DNA from: Strongyloides papillosus
Lineage: Eukaryota > Nematoda > Chromadorea > Rhabditida > Strongyloididae
Direction of reading: 5' to 3'
Length of the DNA: 64,000 nt
Assembly: GCA_005656395.1 (NCBI GenBank)
Contig: SRSI01000009.1
Coordinates: forward strand, 186,001 to 250,000
Part shown: piece by piece, positions 24,429 to 34,356 of the stretch
Layout of the letters: the number at the start of each line of letters is the position of its first letter
Numbering within the stretch: position 1 is the first letter of the stretch
Program-made: the position numbers and the translations under genes
The notes under the pieces: generated by a model
What the model saw: the letters and a program-made list of their open reading frames with translations, nothing else
What the model was told of the DNA's origin: nothing
Databases searched by the model: none

Positions 24429-24800
24429 ATGAATTATTGCTTATTGGTATTTAAAAAACAGTCTACTTGTGTTAATGTCGGCAGGTATTTGTCTTCATAT
24501 AAGGGTACAGGAATTCAAAGATATGACGAATTTTTGAAAAAGAAAACTCTTGATAAGGTAAATGAAGGTAAAGAAGAAAATCCTCTAGACTACACAATAT
24601 TTGGAAATAAAAGAAAGCCCAAAGAAGATGTATTTTTTTATTCTGATCGTGTTGCTGGAAGAGGATATTCAAGTTATTCAACTACACTCTACAATCATCG
24701 TCCTTATATATGGGCACCATTCAGGAAAACGTTATACCCAACTTTTTTTATAGCAATACTTGGAGTCATTTTGTGTATAATTGACTATGACTTTGATTGA
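24429..24800 (+). CDS. Small mitochondrial single-pass membrane protein, unknown
   Basis: A 123-residue product if translation starts at the ATG at 24429. An in-frame ATG at 24363 would add 22 residues, but the later start exposes a typical mitochondrial presequence (MNYCLLVFKKQSTCV then GRYLSSYKG). A basic and acidic middle segment is followed by an aromatic stretch (YNHRPYIWAPFRKTLYP) and one C-terminal membrane span (about 101-117) ending in a short acidic tail. The layout resembles accessory respiratory-chain or assembly subunits of the inner membrane, but no family was recognised. The mitochondrial location is inferred. Confidence 0.62.
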   Translation: MNYCLLVFKKQSTCVNVGRYLSSYKGTGIQRYDEFLKKKTLDKVNEGKEENPLDYTIFGNKRKPKEDVFFYSDRVAGRGYSSYSTTLYNHRPYIWAPFRKTLYPTFFIAILGVILCIIDYDFD

Positions 24801-25468
24801 GCATAGTTTAATAATAGAAATAGACTTGTAATTTATCGAAGATTTTATTTTTGTTTTGAAATTTTAACATGTAAAATAAATAAGACAATTTAATTTCTTC
24901 TTCTAAATAATTTATTACATCTTAGTTTGAAAGATAGATTATCTATAGATCTTTGTATATGTCCATAATAAAGACATAAAATTGATAGTAACAATAAAAA
25001 TGATAAAAAATCTACATATAATAAATGTTTCATAACATTAAAACTAATAAAGAGTGTAAAAAACAAAATTTTTTTTTACTAAAACACAGTACAAATATTT
25101 TAAACAATTATTAACTATAAAATGTTTGATCACATTTATGATACTTGATATTATTTGGATGATAAATTGCAGCTAAAGATACAGTTGTTTGGAAAATGTT
25201 TATTCAAATTTCAAAATCTAATGTTAATTTAATTCGTTAAACTCTTCTTCTTTGGAAAATGATTAATCATTATCTAAGAAAATGTGATATAAAATAAAGT
25301 ATCTTATTATAAAATACCTGAAAATAGAATTACTACAATAATTATTAAATATTTAAATAATATAATAGAATCCAAACTTCTTAATGGGAATTAGTTAAAT
25401 ATTACAATCCTTCAAAAATAAAAAAGACAATAAAAATACATAGTTACTTTTTATTCATAATAAATTTC
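24801..25468. other. Intergenic region, no gene seen
   Basis: AT-rich region between convergent genes. Contains polyadenylation-like AATAAA/ATAAA strings shortly after 24800. No exon, RNA gene or further peptide copy was recognised. Confidence 0.5.
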
Positions 25469-25690
25469 TTAAAGTATAATTCCGACTCGATCATTTGAAC
25501 AAATACATGTATCTGAAAAAACTCCATCAATACAATATGCATAATTACTATTTAGATTTTCATAGAAACATAAATCCGTACAATTAACAGATGATCTAAA
25601 CCAATTGCGACAATATGCATCTTCTTCAATATATCCAAAAGTAAAAATTATCAATAAAAAGGAAGATATTAAGATAACAGGTAAACGCAT
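25469..25690 (-). CDS. Secreted six-cysteine peptide, CSalpha-beta-like, copy 1
   Basis: A 73-residue precursor with a clear signal peptide (MRLPVILISSFLLIIFTFG) and a mature part of about 53 residues with six cysteines. Spacing is C-x9-C-x3-C-x11-C-x8-C-x1-C. The CxxxC and CxC pairs are the hallmark of the cysteine-stabilised alpha-beta fold found in invertebrate defensins and related peptides. Copy 2 at 26001 has exactly the same spacing although most other residues differ. An extracellular antimicrobial or signalling role is an inference. A defensin-like fold is likely, but the pattern alone does not give activity. Confidence 0.72.
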   Translation of the reverse strand: MRLPVILISSFLLIIFTFGYIEEDAYCRNWFRSSVNCTDLCFYENLNSNYAYCIDGVFSDTCICSNDRVGIIL

Positions 25691-26000
25691 TTATTAAAAT
25701 ATATCAATGATTTGTCGTTTGGAAATGATTCATTTGTAGACATAATATTATTATTTAAATTTATATCAATTTACAAAGCAAAAATAAAATTATATAAAAA
25801 TTTTAAAATTACATCATGAAAATTAAAATTATAGTTCCCTTTTTTTATGTACCAGACAAATAACAGGACTATATAAATTTAATTTTTTAAAGTTTATCAT
25901 GAATAATGTGATCAAATAAATGTGTATTTATCTTTGATTTCAAGTACAAAAAAACAAGATAATTAACATAAATTTTATTGAAGAAATACTTTGAAAATAT
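25691..26000. other. Spacer between peptide genes
   Basis: 310 bp of AT-rich sequence between two members of the cysteine-rich peptide cluster. It should hold the promoter of copy 1. Nothing else seen. Confidence 0.5.
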
Positions 26001-26225
26001 TTAAACATCTACAATTCTTTGTGGTGAAACTGAACATGTGCATTTGTTTGAAAAAAATCCTTTTATACAATAAGCATACCTTAAAAATTTCCCATGTTGG
26101 TTACAATAATACCTACAATCGGTGGCCGGAAATATCCAATGGGTACAAAGTGCATCTGAAGCCGAATATCCATGATCCGGATGAATAAATGGAATAAACA
26201 ATATAAAAAGAAATAAAATCTTCAT
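26001..26225 (-). CDS. Secreted six-cysteine peptide, CSalpha-beta-like, copy 2
   Basis: A 74-residue precursor with a signal peptide (MKILFLFILFIPFIHPDHG) and six cysteines spaced C-x9-C-x3-C-x11-C-x8-C-x1-C, identical to copy 1. Conserved positions between the copies also include the YAYCI segment around the fourth cysteine, a W between the first two, and G-F-S before the last pair. The mature part is more basic than in copy 1. Diverged sequence with fixed cysteines suggests a tandem family under diversifying or relaxed selection outside the fold. Function not known. Confidence 0.72.
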   Translation of the reverse strand: MKILFLFILFIPFIHPDHGYSASDALCTHWIFPATDCRYYCNQHGKFLRYAYCIKGFFSNKCTCSVSPQRIVDV

Positions 26226-26635
26226 TATGTTAAGGATACTTTTTTATTACAAACTAAAAACAATTATTAATTCACTTTGTTGTAACAAATTTTCATTTCC
26301 CTAAATATATTTATTTTTAGTGATAATCAATTTTTATGCAAAATTTTTGATTTGAAAAGTAAATTGTTGTTTTAATACATTTAAATTTATCAAAAATTTA
26401 CATAAAGATACTGATCAAAAATTAATATACTTAAAAATGTACTATTTGATTATTTTTAATATTTCGAAATAATAGTCTTAAAACAGTACGATTTTTAAAA
26501 ACTAATATTTATTCCCTATTACCAACGGACTTCTGAATTAAATAATCTTGTTCCATAATCTATAAAAATATATTATCATTTTAATGATTTAAATTTTTTA
26601 TTCTAAGAAATGAATAACAATTTCAGTATACACAA
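26226..26635. other. Spacer between peptide copy 2 and decayed copy 3
   Basis: 410 bp of AT-rich sequence with no exon recognised. Should contain the promoter of copy 2. Confidence 0.5.
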
Positions 26636-26809
26636 TTAGAGGATATTGTCATTACAGTAAGAATATCCAAACTCTCTATCGCGAAAAAAACATTCAACTG
26701 TACGGTTATTATCAGATTGAATTTTGTTTCTACATGTTGATTTTTATTGAACCATAAAAATAAATTGGATAATTAAAAGCACTAACACGTGTCTAATATA
26801 TGTTTCCAT
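26636..26809 (-). pseudogene. Decayed third copy of the six-cysteine peptide
   Basis: In one frame on the minus strand a signal-peptide-like start (METYIRHVLVLLIIQFIFMV) is followed at once by an in-frame stop. After the stop the same frame continues with C-x13-C-x11-C and then ends at a second stop. The x13 equals x9 plus one residue plus x3, so the second cysteine has become Arg while all spacing is kept, and the segment GYSYC matches YAYC of the two intact copies. The last cysteine pair is missing. The start lies 584 bp from that of copy 2, similar to the 535 bp between copies 1 and 2. I read this as a dead family member. Confidence 0.62.
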
Positions 26810-28131
26810 TATTTTACTACAATAACGAAAAGCATAAACATTAAGATAAATCGTAGTAATTACTATAATTTTCTTTTTTCAATGAAAATTAGTAGTATTT
26901 TTTTTATTTGAACTAAAACGTAATTAAATGCCAAATTAAATGTTTATTTTCTAGTAAAAATTTACTCTTAAATTTATTTTTTTTACTTCTTAATGGATGT
27001 GTTCTTTGAATTATTAAAATATGAAAAAAAAACATTTTTAGGTAAATTAATCAAGTCATTTCATTTATGAACTTTAATTTCTTATAAATTATATAAAAAA
27101 GACTACTTTACAAAAGGTTATAAATTATTTTTATAAAAATAAACATAGATTGTCAAGAAGATTGACAAAGAAAGACCACATATTTAATTGCATTTCTTGA
27201 TTTTATGTTGAACTTTTAATTATAAAATATATATAAGAAATGTTTATAATAGATGGGTAACTATGTAAGATTGAATGTAGTTAGGTAAAGAAAAATCAGT
27301 TTTTTTTATTTACTCAGAAATTTTGATGAGAATAAACATTATTTCTTTTCAATATATTGTTTAAAAATTCAGAAATTAAATAAGTATATAATTTAACAAT
27401 TTTCATTAAATAATCAAGTATAATACGATTTATAATAATTTAATAAAATATTAAACAAGTAAAATTTGAGACTTATTCTAAAAATACTTTTCAAAATGAA
27501 TAAAATGACTCTATATTTTTAGTAAGATTATGTGTAATATAAAACAGATTTAAATTACAATACATTAACATAAAAATTGTCTTTAAAGTACAATAGTTGT
27601 TGTGAAGATAATTTTTTATCATAATAATCTGATTTTATTTTCAAAAATAGGGATAATAAAAAATCTATATACCCATGATTTAAAGAGTATCAATATTTTT
27701 CCATTTGGTTTAATTAGTAAAAACCTTGAAGTTAAGTATATAGTTTTTAATGTAAGTAAGATTTCATATTTATATACATTATCTATAGATGGCTATCATT
27801 ATAAATTTAAATAATTTTTGCAAATTTGCAAATAATTTTAATCTCTAATTTGATAAAATAAAGAAAAACTAACCAATAATTTGATTTTTTATTAAAGTAT
27901 TTAATTTAATTAGTGTTAAAAAATTAAATTGAAGTAAAAACAAAAGATCTTTATATTTATACGTAAGATATTTTTAAACGAATTTTTTAAAAGCAAAAAC
28001 AAATTATAATCAAAATATTTAATACAATTCTAGTTTGGTTAATTAATCACATGTTATATCAAAAACATATTTTAGCATTCGAATCAATCAAAAAAATGTT
28101 CTGAAAAAACCAAATTTTTTCCCTCGGGCAT
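26810..28131. other. Intergenic region, no gene seen
   Basis: About 1.3 kb of extreme AT content. A plus-strand frame at 27602-27814 (70 residues) has no signal peptide, domain or splice partner and is probably chance. Confidence 0.5.
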
Positions 28132-28204
28132 GCCCGGTTAGCTCAGTCGGTAGAGCACCAGACTCTTAATCTGGCTGTCGCGGGTTCGAGCCCCGCATCG
28201 GGCT
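28132..28204 (+). tRNA. tRNA-Lys (CTT)
   Basis: A 73-nt cloverleaf without intron. The 7-bp acceptor stem pairs GCCCGGT with ATCGGGC (one G-U). The D arm contains the A-box GGTTAGCTCAGTCGG, the anticodon stem CCAGA/TCTGG encloses loop CTCTTAA with anticodon CTT, and the T arm has GGTTCGAGCCC, the B-box. It decodes AAG. It stands out as a GC-rich island in very AT-rich flanks, as expected for an active tRNA. Confidence 0.97.
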
Positions 28205-28206
28205 AC

Positions 28207-28211
28207 TTTTT
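28207..28211 (+). terminator. RNA polymerase III terminator
   Basis: A run of five T residues beginning three bases after the tRNA discriminator base, the usual Pol III stop signal. Confidence 0.75.
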
Positions 28212-28741
28212 GATCCATTTTTTTATATTTGTGACCAATTTAATACACCAAATTATTTGTTATATCCTGTTTCAAGTCACAAAAGGATATTAATTGACAG
28301 TGTTTACCATTTTTATTATATAATTGTTATACTAATTCCAGTTTTTGATTAAGAGGTTGCACTTTTGTTATTCCATAATTATATATCGTTCCAATTATGT
28401 CTGAAAAATATTTATTTTCAAGCCGCTTACATTAATTCAATCAACAGCTCTTCATTTTTAGCGTTGTATTTAAAAATTTAAACAGTATATACATGTAAAT
28501 TGGCCTTTGATGCATTTTTACAAATATATTGTAATTTGAAAGAATATTATATACTACATTTCAATCTACTAATTTCATTTTTATATTTGACATATCATTG
28601 ATTTTAATAGGTGTCATAGTAATTAAAAATTTCTAAATGATATTTATTTTATGTAGTATTACCTTTAATTTAATACCGATGTTATTTATTGATATCTTTC
28701 ATAACAAATATTTTTCAGTATCAAAATAAAATTGTTACCGA
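28212..28741. other. Intergenic region, no gene seen
   Basis: About 530 bp between the tRNA and the CHP1-like gene. AT-rich; likely contains the promoter of the latter. Confidence 0.5.
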
Positions 28742-29359
28742 ATGGGTAATTCTAAAAGCACTTCAAAGTTATCAACTGTAGAATTAAAATCAATCTGTGA
28801 TGAAACTGGGTTTAATAGAGCTCAAGTTAATCGACTATACCAAAGATTTCAGGCGTTAGATGTTTCTCAAACAGGAACTCTAACAAAAGATGATTTTAAT
28901 AGTATTCCTGAATTATCCATAAATCCTCTTGGAGATCGAATTATCGATGCTTTTTTTAGAGACAAAGGTGATCGTGAAGAACATATAACATTTAGAGATT
29001 TTGTGACTGTTATGGCTCATTTTCGTCCTGTTCTTGGTAAGAAGAACGAAGGAATTAACAGCCGTCGTGAAAAACTGCGATGTATGTTGTTTTTGTTTTT
29101 TTTTAAATTATACCATTTAGTTTCATTTTCGATGTTTGATTTAAATAAAAATGGATTCATCACGAGAGAAGAATTTAAAGTTATTTTAAATATGATGGTA
29201 GGAAATAATATTACAACAGATCAACTGGAATGTATAGCTGATCGTACAATTACAGAAGCCGACACTAATAATGATGGCAAAATCTCTTTTGAAGAATTTT
29301 GCAAAGCAATGGATAAAACAGACATTGAACAGAGAATGTCTATAAGATTTATAAGTTAA
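28742..29359 (+). CDS. Calcineurin B homologous protein (CHP1-like)
   Basis: Exons 28742-29081 and 29121-29359 join over a 39-bp intron (phase 1) to give 192 residues, very close to human CHP1 (195). The join restores KLRFSFSMFDLNKNG, aligning with the CHP linker. MGNSKS at the start is an N-myristoylation signal. The first two EF-hands are degenerate, as in the family. EF3 (D120-E131, DLNKNGFITREE) and EF4 (D161-E172, DTNNDGKISFEE) have complete Ca2+ ligands. ELSINPLGDRIIDAFF and the C-terminal MSIRF are family hallmarks. CHP proteins bind and regulate Na+/H+ exchangers at membranes; the C. elegans relative PBO-1 controls gut proton signalling. Calcineurin B itself is less likely. Confidence 0.9.
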   Translation: MGNSKSTSKLSTVELKSICDETGFNRAQVNRLYQRFQALDVSQTGTLTKDDFNSIPELSINPLGDRIIDAFFRDKGDREEHITFRDFVTVMAHFRPVLGKKNEGINSRREKLRCMLFLFFFKLYHLVSFSMFDLNKNGFITREEFKVILNMMVGNNITTDQLECIADRTITEADTNNDGKISFEEFCKAMDKTDIEQRMSIRFIS

Positions 29360-29971
29360 ATACAATTTATCAACTTTCAATGTTTTATAATCTTTATAAG
29401 TATTTTATAAATGGATGTGTATTTTTTAAAAGTCATTTTAAGAAGTTAATTTTTAGGAAAGCCCTTATATTAAGATAATGTTTATAATAAAATTATTAGC
29501 AGAACCAGTTTGTTTAAAAACTCTTACCATAATGTATTAAAAATTATAAATTTAAATAAATTAAATAGTCTAAAAATAAACAATGGTATAATCTTACTTC
29601 ATAATCAATTAAAATTTTTGATAAATGATTAAGGCTACTCGCCAAAAATCTTTATTATGAAATTTATTTTAAGCAATGTCATTGTAAAGAAAAAGAAGGA
29701 TGTAAAAATTAACCACTAAACGTTACAAACTTGTCACAAGATTACCTGCCATCTAAGTATATAAAACATTACTGAGCAAGAACCAGTATAAAATATAGCT
29801 CATTGCTAAGAAAAATAGTTACTATATATATGGATATCAAGCTACACAACATTTTACATTATATATTTATACTATTATAATCTGTTATAATTGATAAAAA
29901 TTTATACTTTTTTTATAGATCTTATATATTTATACATACCTTTCATGTTTAATAAATAGTAAAGTTAAAAA
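29360..29971. promoter_or_regulatory. Upstream region of secreted-protein gene
   Basis: About 610 bp between two plus-strand genes. A TATATAAAA string at about 29758-29766, some 200 bp before the next start codon, is a candidate TATA box, though such strings are common at this AT content. Nothing else seen. Confidence 0.3.
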
Positions 29972-31703
29972 ATGGTCAAAATGCAGTTTACACTAGTTAT
30001 TCTTATTATATCGATACTTCTAAAAACTAACTTATGTATGTTTCTTTGATATTTATTAGAAAAATAATATATTTCAGCTACGACACCTGAGGAATTAATA
30101 CAAATTGCATGCAAAAGAAACCCAAAGCTACATTTTTGCAAAAAAGATGAAGCAAGCCATGCTTCGAATAATGAAGACAAAACTTTAAAAAAGAAAAGTA
30201 GTTCTTTAAGTAGAGCTATTAATCAATTAGCAAATAGTCAAGAACCACATTTCCGTATATTTGGTGAAAAATTAAAAGAGCTCAAAAATAATCCATTCAA
30301 GGATGATGTTGTACCGATAAGTGATAGTGCTTTTGATCTTGAACCAGAAAATACATCACCAGATACAAGATCAGGTTTACGACTAGGTGGTAAAGAAGAT
30401 GAAGAAAGATTTAGTGCATTAATGAAAGAAAGAAAAACTAGTGGGGAAAATGGAGAGGTAGGAGCTGAAATTGACCATACAGGTCATGTGCACAAACCTG
30501 AAGATGCTGGATTTTTTATTCCTGAAGCTGGGCCAGCAGCACCTTCACTACCTGATGCAGAAGAAACTGAAAAAGGACTAGAAGTTTACTGTAAAAGATA
30601 TGAAGAAAATTATGTCTACTATTGTCGAACAAAGAATATAGAACAATCAACAGTTCAAAGTACATTGTATAAATTTTGTCCAAGTTATGAAGCAAATTGT
30701 CCAGAAAAAGCTCAAGAATATCATGCTAGCACTCCTACTCACGCAACACCAAAAGAATTGGAGGTATTTGAAAAGTTAACTCATGCTACAGGTCCTGGTA
30801 TTGAAAAATTTGATCCAGAAAGGGAAAGATTATTAAAAATGTATCCATGTACGCCAAATTGTGATGTAAGAATTCATAAACATTGTACTGTTGAGTGCAA
30901 ATGTGATTATATCTATCCTGTAGTACAAAAATTTTGTAATCCACCGCCAGTTCCATTTTTTTTAAATACTTGTAAAATTTGGTATCATGGTTGTCCAAAA
31001 TACTTACAGTATTTCTATTCGTCTCAATATATTCATTCTAAAGCTGAGAAGGGTAAAGTTTGGAATGGTCCGATGATGATGCAACCACGAACACAAACTA
31101 CTGTCGAGGAGATGCCTATTCTTTCAGATCCTTTTGATGTAGAACATAATCACCCAGTTGTTGAAAGAGGTTCCAAAACATTTGAAGGTAGAAAAGTTTT
31201 AAATCAAAAACTTCAAGAAAAAAAGGCATTAGATGATCCCTTTAATTCAATTGAAACAAGAGGCTCTGAAAAATTTAAACCAATAACAAGATCTAGAACA
31301 AGTAAAGCTAAAGCTTTTCAAGTTCCTGCTGTGGCAGGAGATTCATTCCAAGGTAATGATTTCCATAGATATGATCCGCTTACAGATATTCATGGTATAT
31401 CTCATGAAAAGCATAGTAGATCTCCATTCTCGAAACCAGGTCTATGGACAGCAAATCCTGACAATCCACACAATCGTGATCATGCTAATAAATATTGGTA
31501 CCATCCACAGAGTGTTCAAGCAGATTGGCTTAATGGACAGGTAATTTTATTTTATTTGTATTTTTAATGTATAATATTTACAGATTGCGTGGGGAGCACA
31601 TTGGGCTGTTCCTGCATTCGGAGTCGGTGGAACGGATGGATTCAGTACAGTACATTTCCCAACAATTGGAAACTTCTTTGATATACCCGATGACTATGAT
31701 TAA
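29972..31703 (+). CDS. Secreted conserved-looking protein, unknown
   Basis: Three exons, 29972-30035, 30078-31540 and 31584-31703, join over 42-bp and 43-bp introns to give 548 residues. Exon 1 encodes a signal peptide (MVKMQFTLVILIISILL) absent from the long central frame alone. The mature protein has an acidic/Pro N-terminal half, a Cys-rich middle (roughly 240-345, with CTPNCDVRIHKHCTVECKCD) and a Trp/His/Gly-rich C-terminus (YWYHPQSVQADWLNGQ, then IAWGAHWAVPAFGVGGTDGF) finishing in an acidic DIPDDYD. It looks like an extracellular-matrix or cuticle-associated nematode protein, but no named family was recognised. The exon joins are well supported by phase and content. Confidence 0.72.
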
Positions 31704-32128
31704 ACCGTATAATCATTTTAAAAAATTTGTTTATTATTATAGTTAAAACAAGAAATACAGTGCAATTACATAATTTAAATTTCCAATGGTTATTTATATT
31801 TAGTTACTAAATTTATCTCGAAACTTGATTATTAAAAAGGAAATTTTTTTTGTTCATATATTTTACATCAAAAATATTTTTATAATAAATATATTTAATT
31901 AATTGCTATATTTATTTATTAACGAAATTTTTATAATATGACCACATTACATTATAATGTTTTAAAAAATTTTAATTACATAATGATATATAACTTGTGG
32001 TTAATTACGATTTAAAATATTTTTTATTCTAAAATTTCACATGATCTTTGATGGTAATGTTGAACATTTCTGTAATATCTATTGGAATGGTAATATTCTT
32101 TTCTGTCATAAAAATTAATATTCTTCTT
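31704..32128. other. Convergent intergenic region
   Basis: 425 bp between the 3' ends of two convergent genes. AT-rich, no gene seen. Confidence 0.5.
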
Positions 32129-33727
32129 TTATGATACTATTTTCTTTGGAGTATTAACAGCACTAAGATACTCTTGTAAATTAGGTTGACCAATTTCATA
32201 ATTAGAATTATTTTCATTGAAAAAATCTAAATTGTTAATTTCATTAATTGAATCAACTGTGTATCTACGCTGTTGTCTATCTTTAAAAGCATAGTAATAT
32301 GGGTTTCGCTTAATTTTTTCACTCACGACGTTCTTGTTTTCATTTGTATTTTTCTTTTCAACAACTTCTTCACCATAATAATTTTTATCAAAAACATTTT
32401 TAAACTTATTTATTTCATACATTGATTCACTTGAAAATAAACGATCATTGTATCTTGGAATATCTTGATAAGGATTTATGGTAATGACATCATTTGAATC
32501 TTCTTTATTTGTGGAGTTTTGTTTCTTTAAACCTTTAGCTTTCATTTTCATTAAAAATTGTGGTACACTGGGTAAAACTTTAAATCTTTGTGGTGGCTTA
32601 GCATTATTTACTTCTTCTTTTTTCAAACGATAAATCATGTTATAAGTCACCTGATTAGCTTTCTTCTTAGTTTCAAGTTCTTCTATCATATATTGAATTG
32701 TGCTTTCTAAACATTTTGATGTTTCTTCAGCTTTAGGATTAACAGTGTTTCTACTTGACAACTGATTGAAATTTCTTTGAAATACATAATTACTGTTTTG
32801 GCTGTCATGACCTTCCATATTTCTTCCTGATTCTCTACTAAAACAACCAAATACATATGAAAGGTATGTTTTATTAAGTTTCTCTAACTCTTTCTTCATC
32901 TCAGCAATTTTTTCACCACCACAATGGTTAAAGCGAATGCAATTAAAAATTGGATCAGCAACACCATAAATTTCTTTTTTAGACATATAAATCACACCTA
33001 TTCTAAAAATATCCATTTCTGATGAAACTTTTAATATATCAGAAGACATTACCATAACCAAAGCTTGTGGTGTTAATTTCAAAAACATTTGACGTGTAAT
33101 AAATTCATTAAAATAATAATTAACCATTTCCAAAAGAAGTATTTTTGTTTTTGTTGAAATTATATTTTTATATTCAGCTGAGTAGTTTAAATAAGTTGGG
33201 AGTAGTAATTTGTTTGACTTGAGGGAAATAAGCATGCTTGTTTCTAAAATCGTACAGACAGAAGGCATTTCAAAGCGATGGGCAATTGAAAATAAATCTA
33301 CAAGATCTTCAATTTTATATCTTAATTTTCCGGTCATAATAAAATCCATCATTATTTTCATTTCTTTCTCTCCAAACTCTTTTGCTTTCATAAAACTAAG
33401 AGTAGTATGTTTATCGGATAAGATTCTTTCAACGAAACATGAAACGTATGATAACAAGAGAGATGGAATTCTGATGTTTTCAGAGTTCTTTAATTCTATA
33501 CAGACAAATGATTTGCAGTTGTTAACTTCCATATATTCATTAATATCATCAGCAAGCTTCTTTTGTTTTCCAAATTCTACGTCATAGTACTTTGTTTTGT
33601 GGTCATATGAAACGAGTAGGTCTCCTGCATCACAATCTTCACTTCTAACACTATAAGCATTTTTCTCGTTGTCATTAATTGAGCCATGAGTTGATAATGG
33701 ATCAGGAACAAATCTTTTATAAACCAT
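32129..33727 (-). CDS. BTB/POZ and BACK domain protein
   Basis: A single-exon frame of 532 residues on the minus strand. Residues about 68-170 fit a BTB fold (SFVCIELKNSENIRIPSLLL, then VSCFVERIL and a helical end, VDLFSIAHRFEMPSVC). A BACK-like helical region follows (about 175-290: FITRQMFLKLTPQALVMVMS). No kelch repeats follow; instead there is a low-complexity Asn/Lys-rich tail with a KRNPYYYAFKDRQQRR segment. Proteins of this type usually act as Cullin-3 substrate adaptors. The divergence suggests a nematode-specific member. Function beyond the domains is unknown. Confidence 0.75.
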   Translation of the reverse strand: MVYKRFVPDPLSTHGSINDNEKNAYSVRSEDCDAGDLLVSYDHKTKYYDVEFGKQKKLADDINEYMEVNNCKSFVCIELKNSENIRIPSLLLSYVSCFVERILSDKHTTLSFMKAKEFGEKEMKIMMDFIMTGKLRYKIEDLVDLFSIAHRFEMPSVCTILETSMLISLKSNKLLLPTYLNYSAEYKNIISTKTKILLLEMVNYYFNEFITRQMFLKLTPQALVMVMSSDILKVSSEMDIFRIGVIYMSKKEIYGVADPIFNCIRFNHCGGEKIAEMKKELEKLNKTYLSYVFGCFSRESGRNMEGHDSQNSNYVFQRNFNQLSSRNTVNPKAEETSKCLESTIQYMIEELETKKKANQVTYNMIYRLKKEEVNNAKPPQRFKVLPSVPQFLMKMKAKGLKKQNSTNKEDSNDVITINPYQDIPRYNDRLFSSESMYEINKFKNVFDKNYYGEEVVEKKNTNENKNVVSEKIKRNPYYYAFKDRQQRRYTVDSINEINNLDFFNENNSNYEIGQPNLQEYLSAVNTPKKIVS

Positions 33728-34356
33728 ATTGAATAAACAAATGAAAAAATACAGTCGAAAATGATAAAAAAAATTTTTTTATAAATAAAAAAATTTGTTA
33801 AATATGAATAAATATTATCAATAATTGGTAATTTTGGCAAATTTTAAATTTTGTCATTTGTAAATTTTTACGAAAAAATTCATTTTTGAATTATATACAA
33901 AAAGCAAAATCTGTATAAATTTTAGTAATTTTTCCCACCTAATAGAATTGGAATTTTTATGAGATTGCTTTAAGGCAATAACCTTGGATCAAAACAATTT
34001 TGCGGCATTTTCATTTTTTATCTCTGATCGTTAAAGTAAAATATTTGATTATACTATTATTTATTATCCTACATCTTTTAATCGCTAGTCATTAACTTTT
34101 ACTATATATGCTTAAGATAAAATATAGTACAAATTATTCGAACAGATTTGTTTATTATGTTTCTTAAATATTAATATTACATTCAATATGGAAATTTTTT
34201 CAAAATTTTAATGATTATTTTAGATGCGTAAATTTAAATAATATAGGTAGTAATTTTTTATTAAACAACTATAAATAATTATCTTTCAAAATGTACATTT
34301 ATAAAATATGATAATCAAAGTTTATCTAAACAAAATTTTTTTTATACATTAAATTT
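33728..34356. other. Intergenic region, no gene seen
   Basis: 630 bp between two minus-strand genes. Contains the BTB gene's presumed promoter. A frame at 33577-33840 partly overlaps it but is a shadow of the BTB start. Confidence 0.5.

Noticed and set aside
27602..27814. 70-codon plus-strand frame
   Set aside because: No signal peptide, cysteine pattern or family match, and isolated from any splice partner.
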